From positions 1-34,633 of the forward strand of contig JARBAW010000015.1 of assembly GCA_029237505.1 (NCBI GenBank): a stretch of DNA of 34,633 bases. The letters run 5' to 3'. The notes below the pieces were generated by a model that ran no database searches, had not been told where the DNA came from, and worked only from the letters and a program-made list of their open reading frames with translations. Below are positions 1 to 8,064 of this stretch, piece after piece. Within the stretch, counting starts at the first letter, position 1; the number at the start of each line of letters is the position of its first letter. Both the position numbers and the translations under genes were made by a program. The DNA is from Nitrososphaerales archaeon (lineage in GTDB: Archaea > Thermoproteota > Nitrososphaeria > Nitrososphaerales > Nitrososphaeraceae).

Positions 1-60
1 GAATCTGAAGAATTTGCAGTTAGAAGATTCAAGGAATGGGTATTAGATCAGGTAACATAA
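1..60 (+). CDS. C-terminal end of an unidentified protein (partial)
   Basis: An open frame enters from the left edge and stops at TAA 58-60. It encodes the last 19 residues, ending in WVLDQVT. The composition (acidic and aromatic, helix-like) looks coding, but too little is present to name a family. It is convergent with the minus-strand reductase that ends at 106, with 45 nt between them. Confidence 0.5.
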   Translation, partial: ESEEFAVRRFKEWVLDQVT

Positions 61-105
61 GTAATCAATATATCATAAACTAGTAACTTGGGAGAATATT
101 TGTTC

Positions 106-426
106 TTAGTAAAGTCTTAATGGCACAAGCTCGACTATTAACCCTTCATTCCAATGATATTTTGCGTTCATTATTTCTGAAATCTGGCCTGCTAATTGAC
201 TTTCCTTCATAGAATCGATAATTCTAGCCTCTCCTTCATAATTAAAGCTGTTTACACTAAAAGAAATTCTAGAGTTAAGGTTGATGTTCCTGACCCAATG
301 AGCATTGATTCCACGCTCAGACATGATGTAATATCTCTCATTATGGGTTACATACCAAATCTCTATCCTATGTTGAGTTCCTGTTCTCCAGCCAATAGTT
401 GTCAGATATAGAAATTGAGATTCCAT
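106..426 (-). CDS. Deazaflavin (F420)-type split-barrel reductase, DUF385-like
   Basis: This 106-residue protein resembles the nitroreductase/F420H2-dependent quinone reductase family, a PNPOx-like split beta-barrel. The N-terminal LTTIGWRTG stretch followed by a hydrophobic strand matches the family's conserved TTxGRxSG-type entry strand. The stretch around ERGINAHWVRNI corresponds to the family's G...P.W..N segment. Such proteins usually bind F420 or another flavin-like cofactor in the cytoplasm. I place the start at the ATG at 426 rather than the TTG one codon upstream, because a TATA-like AT run (about 447-455) sits roughly 27 nt upstream, as expected for a leaderless mRNA. The protein is at the short end of the family. 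The family call is moderately sure; the substrate is unknown. Confidence 0.6.
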   Translation of the reverse strand: MESQFLYLTTIGWRTGTQHRIEIWYVTHNERYYIMSERGINAHWVRNINLNSRISFSVNSFNYEGEARIIDSMKESQLAGQISEIMNAKYHWNEGLIVELVPLRLY

Positions 427-606
427 CAATCGTTCATAAGACCTTATCTAAAATACTTATTTCTATACCATCATAAATCTTTAATCGAGCTTAATTGAAC
501 TGGTAGCATCCTGGAGAAATAGGAACAATTGACATTGCCATGCTATTTTTAATTCGTAGAATTTATATCAAGATCATTTCATGATTTTAGTAGGGCGAAT
601 TATGAG

Positions 607-860
607 ATGGACGCATATCTAGAAGAAGAGTTTTTTGTGACATTCTTACCTACTGCATTGAGAATCCAAATGCACCTGATTTAGAATCTAAAAAACAAAG
701 GGTATCTATGATTGGTAAGGAGCTACATGCAGATGGAGGAACTGATGCAATGGAGAATATGTTTTATTCGATTGAATTTAGAATAAAGGATGAACTTGGC
801 AAGGATGCCAAGGAATATAGGTCCTGGTGGAATAATATATCAGACGAATGGAATTATTAG
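607..860 (+). pseudogene. Small hypothetical gene broken by a one-base deletion
   Basis: An ATG at 607 opens a frame (MDAYLEEEFF...) that hits a stop at about 682-684. A second, clearly coding-like frame runs from about 660 to TAG 858-860. Adding one A in the run at 661-664 (agaatcc to agaaatcc) joins the two as ...LPTALRNPNAPDLESKK..., giving one protein of about 84 residues. It contains GKELHADGG, MENMFYSIEFRIKDELG and a C-terminal WWNNISDEWNY. I recognise it only as a likely thaumarchaeal small cytosolic protein of unknown function. The break may be real or a base error in an A-run. The downstream frame has no good upstream start of its own, which favours one interrupted gene. Confidence 0.55.
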
Positions 861-1010
861 AAATATCAAATTAACTTTCTGTGTGTCGAAACTGCAAAGC
901 ATTATTTTCGACTCAATGTGATCTCAAATACGAAGGGATATTGAGTGTAAATCAAAGTGAACTAATTTTTACAGATAAATAGCATAAGTTGTATTAGAAA
1001 TGATATTGAA

Positions 1011-1193
1011 TTGAATCTGTATAGTTCTCTAACTGCCTGCGCGATGTGTCATCAATTGACTCCTACTGACACGATGATAAGTACAAGGGTAGGAAAAATT
1101 TGCATAAAGTGCGACATTCAGATGACAAGGTCGAGATATAAGGCAAAACCAAACAAGACTGCCGAGAATCCGAAAATAAATGAATCGAAATGA
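1011..1193 (+). CDS. Small zinc-finger protein (CxxC...CxxC)
   Basis: A 60-residue protein with C10/C13 and C31/C34, that is CxxC-x17-CxxC, which should bind one zinc. It has a basic, polar tail (TRSRYKAKPNK). The start is a TTG. The first in-frame ATG lies after C10 and would destroy the zinc site, so the TTG is preferred; an AT-rich element around 974-990 is the only promoter hint. Similar micro-proteins occur at 12363, 25485, 28529 and 34141 in this window. Function is unknown; nucleic-acid binding or a protein partner is plausible. It precedes the Dam-like methyltransferase on the same strand. Confidence 0.55.
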   Translation: MNLYSSLTACAMCHQLTPTDTMISTRVGKICIKCDIQMTRSRYKAKPNKTAENPKINESK

Positions 1194-1266
1194 GTCTACT
1201 GCTTGAATTTTTATAATGCTTATATGCAAAATATTTTACAATTACAAATTGAGATCGAATGGCATT

Positions 1267-2139
1267 ATGAAAATGGAAGAGGGAAAAGAATCATTCTATC
1301 AAACACCAGAATGCCATCCATTTGTTAAATGGGCAGGGGGAAAGAGTCAGTTAATACCCCAGATAATTCGACTCATCCCACTTAGGTTCGCCAGATATTT
1401 TGAACCATTTCTTGGTGGAGGAGCTATATTCTTCCAACTAGCTTCACCTAATAGGAACGCTTTCCTTTCGGATATCAATTATGAACTAATTAATGCGTAT
1501 AAGGTCATAAAGAATCATGTAGAAGAACTTATTCCAGAGCTCATATACCATCAGAATGAATATAACAAATCTCCAAAAAAATACTATTATCATCTGAGAG
1601 ACTCAATAAGCTCTATGAACAAAATAAATAAAGCTGCTCGATTTATCGCACTAAATAAAACATGCTATAACGGCCTGTACCGAGTAAATAAAAGAGGTTT
1701 ATTCAACGTTCCTATAGGAAGATACAAAAATCCACTAATATGCGATACCGACAACCTGCGCAAGATGAGTGTAGTATTAAAACGCTCAGGATCTTTTTTG
1801 GAAGTCAGCGACTACAAGAAAATATTGGAAAAAGCACAGAGGGATGACTTTGTGTATCTTGATCCACCATTCTATCCAATTAGTAATACTGCAAATTTTA
1901 CCAGCTATACTAACAATGGTTTTTCTCTTGAAGACCAAAAAGAGCTTGCAACTATTTTCACTGAATTGACAGGAAAAGGGTGCAAAGTTTTGCTTAGTAA
2001 TTCCAACACAGAAGAAATTAGAAGACTATATTCGAATTATTCTCATCTTACTCAGGTAATCAACGTAAACCGATCTATTAATGCAGTTGCATCTAAACGG
2101 GTTGGTCATACAGAATTGTTGATAAGAAATTATATTTAA
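1267..2139 (+). CDS. Dam-like (D12 class) adenine-N6 DNA methyltransferase
   Basis: A 290-residue S-adenosylmethionine-dependent DNA methyltransferase of the D12/Dam group. Motifs, numbered from ATG 1267: KWAGGK near 21-26 and EPFLGGGA near 46-53 for SAM binding, the internal NKTCYNGLYRVN segment typical of Dam/DpnM relatives (about 130-141), and catalytic DPPF at 199-202 (a DPPY variant). Dam relatives usually modify the A of GATC; here the target is inferred only. A frame continues upstream to an ATG at 1216, adding 17 residues without family features. A TATA-like TTATATGC at about 1219-1226 lies in that stretch, so I prefer 1267. No restriction endonuclease gene is next to it, so it looks like an orphan enzyme or a carry-over from a mobile element. 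Confidence 0.88.
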   Translation: MKMEEGKESFYQTPECHPFVKWAGGKSQLIPQIIRLIPLRFARYFEPFLGGGAIFFQLASPNRNAFLSDINYELINAYKVIKNHVEELIPELIYHQNEYNKSPKKYYYHLRDSISSMNKINKAARFIALNKTCYNGLYRVNKRGLFNVPIGRYKNPLICDTDNLRKMSVVLKRSGSFLEVSDYKKILEKAQRDDFVYLDPPFYPISNTANFTSYTNNGFSLEDQKELATIFTELTGKGCKVLLSNSNTEEIRRLYSNYSHLTQVINVNRSINAVASKRVGHTELLIRNYI

Positions 2140-2345
2140 TGGTCAAGATTTAATTGGCATAAATGAATATATAGATCGATTAAGTTACTATGTATTAGTA
2201 CTGACATATTACTAATAAATAGAAAGGATCAATAAAATAGTAGGAGATATTTATTTCAATTTTCACTTACACCATTATTGCAGGAATATTCATTGTAACT
2301 GGTGTTCCCAACACAAAAAAAGTTATGCTTAATCTACGGCACTGC

Positions 2346-2354
2346 ATTTATAAC
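2346..2354 (+). promoter_or_regulatory. TATA box for the acyl-CoA synthetase
   Basis: The AT-rich element centred on TTTATAAC lies about 28 nt before the ATG at 2378. That spacing places transcription start at or next to the start codon, the leaderless arrangement typical of thaumarchaea. Confidence 0.5.
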
Positions 2355-2377
2355 TATGTAGGCAAAATTATTTTTAT

Positions 2378-4510
2378 ATGAATTCGCATGATGAGACGAG
2401 TGAGTCATCTACTAACAGGAGTGTGTTTCTATCACCAAGGTCAATTGCAATCATAGGCGCTTCCGACAAACCAGGTATCGGTAGGGCAATTTTTACAAAT
2501 ATTAAAAATGGCTATAAAGGGAAAATCTATCCAGTTAGTCCTACTAATGAATATGTATCCGGAATCAAGGCGTACAAAAGTGTGCTTGACATACCAGACG
2601 ATATTGATTTAGCCGTTGTTGCCACCCCAAACAAGATCGTTCCAAAAGTAATGGAAGAAGTAGGAATGAAAAAAATTCAGGGTTCCATAATTGTTTCGGC
2701 AGGATTCAAAGAAGTTAATGAGCAGGGAGCGGCTCTTGAAAAGGAGGTTGCTGCCATCTGTAAGAAATACGGGACTAGAGTTATTGGCCCAAATTGCCTG
2801 GGTATAATGAGTTTGTCAAAAGAAAACATGATGAATTCTACATTTCTAAAAATTACTCCTAAACATGGGAATATTGCACTCGTTTCACAAAGTGGAGCTA
2901 TCTGTGCTGCTACGGTTGAGGATGCCATGGGACAGGGTATAGGATTCTCAAAGGTAATTAGTATGGGAAACAAGATAGATGTAGATGAAAACGATGTTTT
3001 AGAATTATTATGTCATGATCCAGAGACTTCTGTAATTATCATGTACCTTGAAGACATCCATGATGGTCGAAGGTTCATGGAAATAGGAAGAAAAACAACC
3101 AAGGAATACAAGAAGCCAATAGTAGTCATAAAATCTGGCAGAACTCCGGAGGGCGCAAAGGCAGCTATGTCTCACACTGGAGCCTTGATGGGAGCTGATG
3201 AGGTGTATGATGCATTATTTTTGCAAAGTGGTGTAATAAGGGTAGATTCAATGCAAGAACTCTTTGACCTTGCTACTGCATTTTCAAAGCAACCAATTCC
3301 ACAAAACGACAAGGGTACGGTAATTGTATCAAATGCGGGTGGACCTGCTATAATTTCCACAGATGCGTGTTCAAAATATGGGATGAAACTAGCTGATATT
3401 AGTGCATCTAGAGAAGAAATAGCGAAAGTTATACCAGCGCACGGTTCTGCGAGAAACCCTGTAGACATTGTGGGTGATGCCGACTTTAATCGATTTGAAA
3501 AGGTCCTCAATGAAGTCGTTTCTAATCCAAACGTTGGTTCAATTGTTACTATGTGTACTCCTTCAGCTACTTTGGATTATAATGATCTTGCAAGAACAAT
3601 AGTTAAGACAACAACCAATTCCGGAAGAACTTCACTTGCTGCACTTATGGGTCTTGCAGAAGGAACCGAAAATAAGCAAATCCTTTCGGATGGTGGAATT
3701 CCATACTTTCCATATGCTGAACCAGCAATAAGGACCCTTAAAGCAATGTATGATTTTTCTAATTGGATCGCGGAAAAAGAAATTGAAATTAAAAAATTTA
3801 ATGTCGATAAGGAAAAAGTCAAACAAATTTTTGATACTGTAAGAAAGGATGGAAGAAAAAATCTTTTAGAAGAAGAGGGATACAAAGTTCTTAATTCATA
3901 TGGCTTTCCGAGGCCAAAGAGTTACCTTTGTACAAATGAGGAAGAATGTGTAAAGAGAGCAGAAGAAATCGGTTATCCTGTCGTTATGAAAATAGTATCG
4001 CAAGACATAATCCACAAATCAGACGCCGGGGGGGTAAAGGTAGGTATAAAGAATAAGCAACAAGTTTCATCCTCTTTCAGTGAAATAATTAATAACGCAA
4101 AGAATTACAAAAAGGACGCAAATATTAAAGGAGTACTAGTCCAACAGATGATTGAATCTGCTAGAGAAACAATTCTTGGAGCAAAACACGATAAGCTTTT
4201 TGGACCTTTGATAATGTTTGGCCTTGGAGGAATCTACGTAGAAGCTCTCAAAGATGTGATATTCAGACTAGCTCCTATTAATGAATATGAAGCATTAAAG
4301 ATGGTAGAATCAATCAAGACATACAAGATATTGAAAGGGATTAGAGGGGAACCTCCATCTGACATAAAAACACTGGTCGAATGTCTCCTACGCTTATCTC
4401 AACTGGTTACAGATTTTCCTGAGATAGCAGAATTCGATATGAATCCACTATTGGTACTTGAGGAAGGCAAAGGGGCAATTGCAGTTGATGTAAGAATAGG
4501 GCTTGCATAA
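2378..4510 (+). CDS. Acyl-CoA synthetase, ADP-forming (fused alpha-beta)
   Basis: A 710-residue NDP-forming acyl-CoA synthetase with both subunits fused. The order is: CoA-binding Rossmann domain (about 12-145, IGASDKPGIG), succinyl-CoA-synthetase-like domains with the phosphorylated His at 266 in MSHTGALMG, then a C-terminal ATP-grasp domain (about 480-705, with KIVSQDIIHKSDAGGV). These enzymes make an acyl-CoA from the acid, CoA and ATP, giving ADP. In ammonia-oxidising thaumarchaea, paralogues activate 3-hydroxypropionate and 4-hydroxybutyrate in the carbon-fixation cycle. This is a strong candidate for one of those, but I cannot tell which from sequence alone; acetate or another acid is possible. 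It appears to be a single-gene unit with a TATA box about 28 nt before its ATG. Confidence 0.9.
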   Translation: MNSHDETSESSTNRSVFLSPRSIAIIGASDKPGIGRAIFTNIKNGYKGKIYPVSPTNEYVSGIKAYKSVLDIPDDIDLAVVATPNKIVPKVMEEVGMKKIQGSIIVSAGFKEVNEQGAALEKEVAAICKKYGTRVIGPNCLGIMSLSKENMMNSTFLKITPKHGNIALVSQSGAICAATVEDAMGQGIGFSKVISMGNKIDVDENDVLELLCHDPETSVIIMYLEDIHDGRRFMEIGRKTTKEYKKPIVVIKSGRTPEGAKAAMSHTGALMGADEVYDALFLQSGVIRVDSMQELFDLATAFSKQPIPQNDKGTVIVSNAGGPAIISTDACSKYGMKLADISASREEIAKVIPAHGSARNPVDIVGDADFNRFEKVLNEVVSNPNVGSIVTMCTPSATLDYNDLARTIVKTTTNSGRTSLAALMGLAEGTENKQILSDGGIPYFPYAEPAIRTLKAMYDFSNWIAEKEIEIKKFNVDKEKVKQIFDTVRKDGRKNLLEEEGYKVLNSYGFPRPKSYLCTNEEECVKRAEEIGYPVVMKIVSQDIIHKSDAGGVKVGIKNKQQVSSSFSEIINNAKNYKKDANIKGVLVQQMIESARETILGAKHDKLFGPLIMFGLGGIYVEALKDVIFRLAPINEYEALKMVESIKTYKILKGIRGEPPSDIKTLVECLLRLSQLVTDFPEIAEFDMNPLLVLEEGKGAIAVDVRIGLA

Positions 4511-4551
4511 CAAGCAGAGTTTGGTATCAACCTTTACCGATAACACAACTT

Positions 4552-5343
4552 TTATTCATTAATTTTCTTACCACATTCAGAACAAAACACTGCATCATTT
4601 TCGTTCTGAAAATCACAATGTGAACACTTGCCCTGTTGACTGGCTTGAGAAGACTCTGAATTCTCAAGTAAGATTATGTCTCCAATTTTAGATATATTTT
4701 TCCAAGTAACTTCGACACTTTGATTATTACTCTTTTTAGGAATCTTAAGACTTATTTCCACTTTTCCTTTGGATGTCTTCTTGAGACCGATCTCTTGAAC
4801 ATTACCAATCAACATAGCATCGCAATCATATGCCGGCATCCCAACAAGGGACTGAATAGAGATAAATTCATTTTGTGAAATAGAAGATGATGATGGTGGT
4901 GGATTAATCGTTGTTTTGGAAATCTTATCATTATTTTTGGTAACTGGTATTTCGGCTGTACTTGATGTTTTTGCTGATTTGGGTTCTGCTCGAGCTTCGG
5001 ATTCTTCAGGAGCATCAAATTTTCTGTACTGTGCAATAATGCCTTTGCAAGTATTACATTTGTATTCGCCTTTTTCGAAAAGTGTTACGCCTTCACCAAG
5101 ATCTTCATTAGGATTTTCAAAACTGATATTGGGTGATCCTTCGTAGTCCTTGTCGCATTTGTTACAATGATATTTAACAAGCCTGTCAGAAGGAAGTCTT
5201 CCTATTCCGGCTAGGAACAACTCCGGTCCTCCTAAATTGCCCTTTTTTTGCTCCTCATCAGTAATATGGGCTAAAACATATCCACCAGAACCCCGCAATT
5301 TCTTCTCTCGTAAATCTTGATTTTGACCCTGATCCTCCATCAT
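4552..5343 (-). CDS. Zinc-ribbon / PRC-barrel-like / zinc-ribbon protein
   Basis: A 263-residue protein of unknown function with a clear modular layout. There is a conserved N-terminal part with four cysteines (C60, C63, C96, C99), and a low-complexity Ser/Pro/Lys linker (about 110-160). Next comes a compact segment (about 165-235, LVGMPAYDCDAMLIGNVQEI...) that looks like a PRC-barrel, and a C-terminal zinc ribbon C240-x2-C243-x10-C254-x2-C257. PRC-barrels often mediate RNA-processing or membrane-associated contacts in archaea; here that role is inference. The start is one of two adjacent ATGs (5343 or 5340). An AT element at about 5366-5375 gives leaderless spacing. It is convergent with the acyl-CoA synthetase and divergent from the DEAD-box helicase. 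Confidence 0.6.
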   Translation of the reverse strand: MMEDQGQNQDLREKKLRGSGGYVLAHITDEEQKKGNLGGPELFLAGIGRLPSDRLVKYHCNKCDKDYEGSPNISFENPNEDLGEGVTLFEKGEYKCNTCKGIIAQYRKFDAPEESEARAEPKSAKTSSTAEIPVTKNNDKISKTTINPPPSSSSISQNEFISIQSLVGMPAYDCDAMLIGNVQEIGLKKTSKGKVEISLKIPKKSNNQSVEVTWKNISKIGDIILLENSESSQASQQGKCSHCDFQNENDAVFCSECGKKINE

Positions 5344-5582
5344 ATTTTCTTATTATTACTTGTGTGGAATTTAAGTTATCAAGTCTGATATTTTGTCCAA
5401 TCACTTTTTCGCTGGCGGTCAGGTCATTTTTGAGAGCGATTAGTTTCAATATTTTTTGACCAAATTCTTATATCATCACACTTATATCTCCGATAAAAGC
5501 TTATCAAATTAACTTAAGATACGGCGGATAAGTTAAGTAAAATCACAAAAAAAATCTTTCCAGATCTTCCGTAACTTTTGTA

Positions 5583-5590
5583 AAATATAA
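5583..5590 (+). promoter_or_regulatory. TATA box for the DEAD-box helicase
   Basis: AAATATAA is centred about 28 nt before the ATG at 5615 and is followed by an A-rich initiator region, consistent with a leaderless transcript. Confidence 0.5.
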
Positions 5591-5614
5591 AACAAAAAAA
5601 AGTGAATTAAAAAA

Positions 5615-6892
5615 ATGGTTTCATTTGAAGAATTAGGTCTAAATACGTCTATAGTAAAGGCGGTTAAAGAAATAGGTATGGAGCAGCCTTTTCCTATACA
5701 AGAACAATCTATTCCACTTATTTTGAAAGGAAAAGATGTGATAGGACAGGCTCATACAGGTACGGGCAAGACGGCAGCGTTTTCTCTTCCTCTACTAAGT
5801 AAAGTGAGGTCAAGGGGACCAATCCAAGCCTTAGTTATTGTCCCTACTAGAGAATTGGCAATTCAAGTTAACAATGAAATTAGGAAATTCTCAAAATATA
5901 TAGGAATAAGGAGCCTTGCCGTTTATGGCGGGCAGAGTATTAACATACAAAAAGATCAGCTAAGAAGAGGAATCCAGGTCATTGTTGCGACACCGGGCAG
6001 ACTAATTGATCATCTAAAGCAAGGTACGATTCAACTAGATGATGTCAATTTTGTGGTGTTAGATGAGGCTGATAGAATGCTTGACATGGGATTTATTGAT
6101 GACATCAAGTTCATTCTCTTTTATGTAAATGAAAGAAGGCAGACATGTCTATTTTCAGCAACAATGCCAATTGAAATTCTAAGGCTGTCTAGGGAATACA
6201 TGAAAGAGCCAGAGCAAATCAGGCTCAATGAAGACGAGATTAGTTTAGAAACTATCGATCAATCTTATCTTATTGTTGAGGAGCGAGAAAAGTTCAAGCA
6301 TCTTTGTAATTTTATTAAGAACAGAGAACAAGGACAGCAAACTATTGTATTTGTTGCAACAAAGCAAAGAACCCAGAGAATAGCAGACGATTTGAATAGA
6401 CAAGGTTTTCGGGTTATTACGATCCACGGCGATTTATCTCAGAGACAGAGAGATTACTCTATGAGCAGATTCAAAAACGGAAGCGATGATATACTGGTAG
6501 CTACAGACATTGCTGCAAGAGGAATAGACGTCCCGGCAGTTGGAAATATTATTAATTATGATATTCCTGAAGACCCTGTAGTTTATTTCCACAGGATTGG
6601 CAGAACAGCACGAGCGGGTGCTAGTGGTAAAGCAATTTCATTAGTTTCAAGCAGTAGATATGAAGATTTTGCAAGGATTCTCAAGCGAACGGAGCTATCA
6701 GTGAAGAGACTTAATGATGAAATAGGAATTGAAGTACCCACATTGTATGTTAGTAGAAATAGAGTCAATAGACAAAGGTCATCCAACTACAATGGTCAAA
6801 GTAGAAGAAGATTCGGGTATAGTAGAGGAGTTAGTAGGGGTCGATACCACTCTGGTAGACAGTATAATACCAGTACGTATAGAAGAGGATAA
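5615..6892 (+). CDS. DEAD-box ATP-dependent RNA helicase
   Basis: A 425-residue cytosolic RNA helicase with the full motif set: Q motif (FEELGL...PIQEQSIP), motif I AHTGTGKT, Ia PTRELA, Ib TPGR, II DEAD at 150-153, III SAT, V ATDIAARGID and VI HRIGRTARAG. After the two RecA folds there is a basic, Arg/Gly/Ser-rich tail of about 50 residues (QSRRRFGYSRG...), which in relatives provides non-specific RNA binding. It probably unwinds structured RNA during ribosome assembly or in the cold. It stands alone behind its own TATA box. Family certainty is very high; the exact RNA substrate is unknown. Confidence 0.95.
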   Translation: MVSFEELGLNTSIVKAVKEIGMEQPFPIQEQSIPLILKGKDVIGQAHTGTGKTAAFSLPLLSKVRSRGPIQALVIVPTRELAIQVNNEIRKFSKYIGIRSLAVYGGQSINIQKDQLRRGIQVIVATPGRLIDHLKQGTIQLDDVNFVVLDEADRMLDMGFIDDIKFILFYVNERRQTCLFSATMPIEILRLSREYMKEPEQIRLNEDEISLETIDQSYLIVEEREKFKHLCNFIKNREQGQQTIVFVATKQRTQRIADDLNRQGFRVITIHGDLSQRQRDYSMSRFKNGSDDILVATDIAARGIDVPAVGNIINYDIPEDPVVYFHRIGRTARAGASGKAISLVSSSRYEDFARILKRTELSVKRLNDEIGIEVPTLYVSRNRVNRQRSSNYNGQSRRRFGYSRGVSRGRYHSGRQYNTSTYRRG

Positions 6893-6904
6893 TTAGCTAT
6901 CTAG

Positions 6905-6920
6905 CCAAAATTATCTTTTT
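6905..6920 (+). terminator. T-rich terminator after the helicase
   Basis: A T-rich run just past the stop codon (tatctttttaacttt) is the usual archaeal type of oligo-T termination signal. No strong hairpin is seen. Confidence 0.3.
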
Positions 6921-7012
6921 AACTTTCATTTTATTTTACCTGATATTGAGTTTACGAATTTAGATAGGACTTTTCGATAGACTTAATTATAATTCATTAT
7001 ACTAGTAACTGG

Positions 7013-7345
7013 ATGCTTACTGGCACTACAAAATATCTCACTCTTGCGACGGTACTATATCTAGTTGCGTTCTTCGCATTTGCTTCGGGATTGGTTAATT
7101 CAATTATAGAAGGTGCACGGTCAAGAGAATTTATTATTCCATCAAGATCAATTCAAACCATAGGCGAAACTATAGTCATAGTTATGATACTATTTATGGG
7201 GATGTTTGGAGCTTATTTGCTTTATAGCTCAGGAAAAGCCGCTACATCAAAGAGTCAGTGGGCATTTTTGACTGGAGGATTTACCCTTCTAACAATTGCA
7301 TTGATAGTAGGCTTTAGTATAGTCAAGATTAAGATAGCAGGGTAG
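7013..7345 (+). CDS. Small three-helix membrane protein, unknown function
   Basis: A 110-residue protein with three predicted membrane helices (about 10-32, 47-71 and 83-106) and short loops. The second and third are Gly- and Ile-rich (MILFMGMFGAYLLY; FLTGGFTLLTIALIVGF). I do not recognise a named family; it looks like a conserved thaumarchaeal membrane protein. A TATA-like element at about 6983-6992 is about 26 nt before the ATG. It is convergent with the RecA-like gene, ending only 4 nt from that gene's stop, so termination on the two strands must interfere or overlap. Confidence 0.6.
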   Translation: MLTGTTKYLTLATVLYLVAFFAFASGLVNSIIEGARSREFIIPSRSIQTIGETIVIVMILFMGMFGAYLLYSSGKAATSKSQWAFLTGGFTLLTIALIVGFSIVKIKIAG

Positions 7346-7349
7346 TTGG

Positions 7350-8027
7350 TTAAGTCCATCTTAGAACCTTGTCCTTAATAATGAAATTTTTTTGATTCTC
7401 TTTTAGATCACTTAGTACTGTAACTGAAAGATCATTAAAATTCTCAATCTTAACATAAAAATTCAGTGTGCTTTTCTTACTAAGGAGTCTGTTGGTTGTT
7501 ACTACTTCCTTTCTTTTGTAACGAACCATACTAGTTACTAGAAATGGGATATCATATTCCGATGTATGCTTTAAGATCAGCATTAGAATAAAGTATAATA
7601 TTTGGTTAGGATTTCCAAAATTCAATACATTATTTGGATTATTTGTAATCTTATCATAAAATAGATTGTAAAATGAATTTACAGAATCAAATATAATTAG
7701 GGAACATTCATTTATTGATTTTATTATATCAATTACCATAACATCAAATGTATCCTCAGATGGAAGATATATTTTCAGTACATTTGATTCAGACTGATAT
7801 GTGTTATTGTCCACCTTACGTATATCCATAGAAGGAATCAATCCCGCCTTGACATAAGCAGTAAATGCTACATCAAGATCCAGGTATAGTATTTTTTTTT
7901 TGCCATTTAGAGTACGATCTTGATTCTGAAATTCTGATATGAGCGATGCAATTAGACATATTTTTGCATAAGCATCGTCATAAACTAAAGTGTTGAATCC
8001 TCTACTCCCCAGTATTTCAGAAATCAT
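7350..8027 (-). CDS. RecA/KaiC-like protein with degenerate Walker A
   Basis: A 225-residue protein that looks like a RecA/RadB/KaiC-type fold. The N-terminal GSRGFNTLVYDDAYAKICLI occupies the place of the usual TLIYGxxGTGKT-L stretch, but the P-loop glycines and lysine are replaced (DDAYAKIC). A Walker B-like strand follows (CSLIIFDSVNSFYNLF), and later strand-loop elements (DIPFLVTSMVRYK) resemble RecA beta strands. It is therefore probably a non-hydrolysing relative, perhaps a regulatory or structural paralogue. I choose the ATG at 8027 over that at 8051: a minus-strand TATA-like element at 8057-8064 then leaves a leader of only a few bases. It is divergent from the aminotransferase. Confidence 0.5.
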   Translation of the reverse strand: MISEILGSRGFNTLVYDDAYAKICLIASLISEFQNQDRTLNGKKKILYLDLDVAFTAYVKAGLIPSMDIRKVDNNTYQSESNVLKIYLPSEDTFDVMVIDIIKSINECSLIIFDSVNSFYNLFYDKITNNPNNVLNFGNPNQILYFILMLILKHTSEYDIPFLVTSMVRYKRKEVVTTNRLLSKKSTLNFYVKIENFNDLSVTVLSDLKENQKNFIIKDKVLRWT

Positions 8028-8029
8028 AA

Positions 8030-8064
8030 TTTTATTATAATGAATTATCAAAAGGGGTTATAAT
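8030..8064. promoter_or_regulatory. Overlapping divergent promoters
   Basis: On the plus strand, TTTTATTATAA (8030-8040) lies about 27 nt before the aminotransferase ATG at 8063. On the minus strand, ATTATAAC (the complement of 8057-8064) lies about 33 nt before the ATG at 8027. The minus-strand TATA element therefore overlaps the plus-strand start codon, and the two genes probably compete for transcription initiation. Confidence 0.45.

Noticed and set aside
881-982. GTG-started 33-residue frame with C..C and an acidic end
   Set aside because: One possible CxxC only, an unconvincing promoter and very short length; it may be real, but the evidence is too thin to list.
2140-2377. Hydrophobic stretch before the acyl-CoA synthetase as a possible membrane micro-protein
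   Set aside because: No start codon at the right place, and the frame ends at the synthetase start; it is explained by AT-rich promoter DNA.
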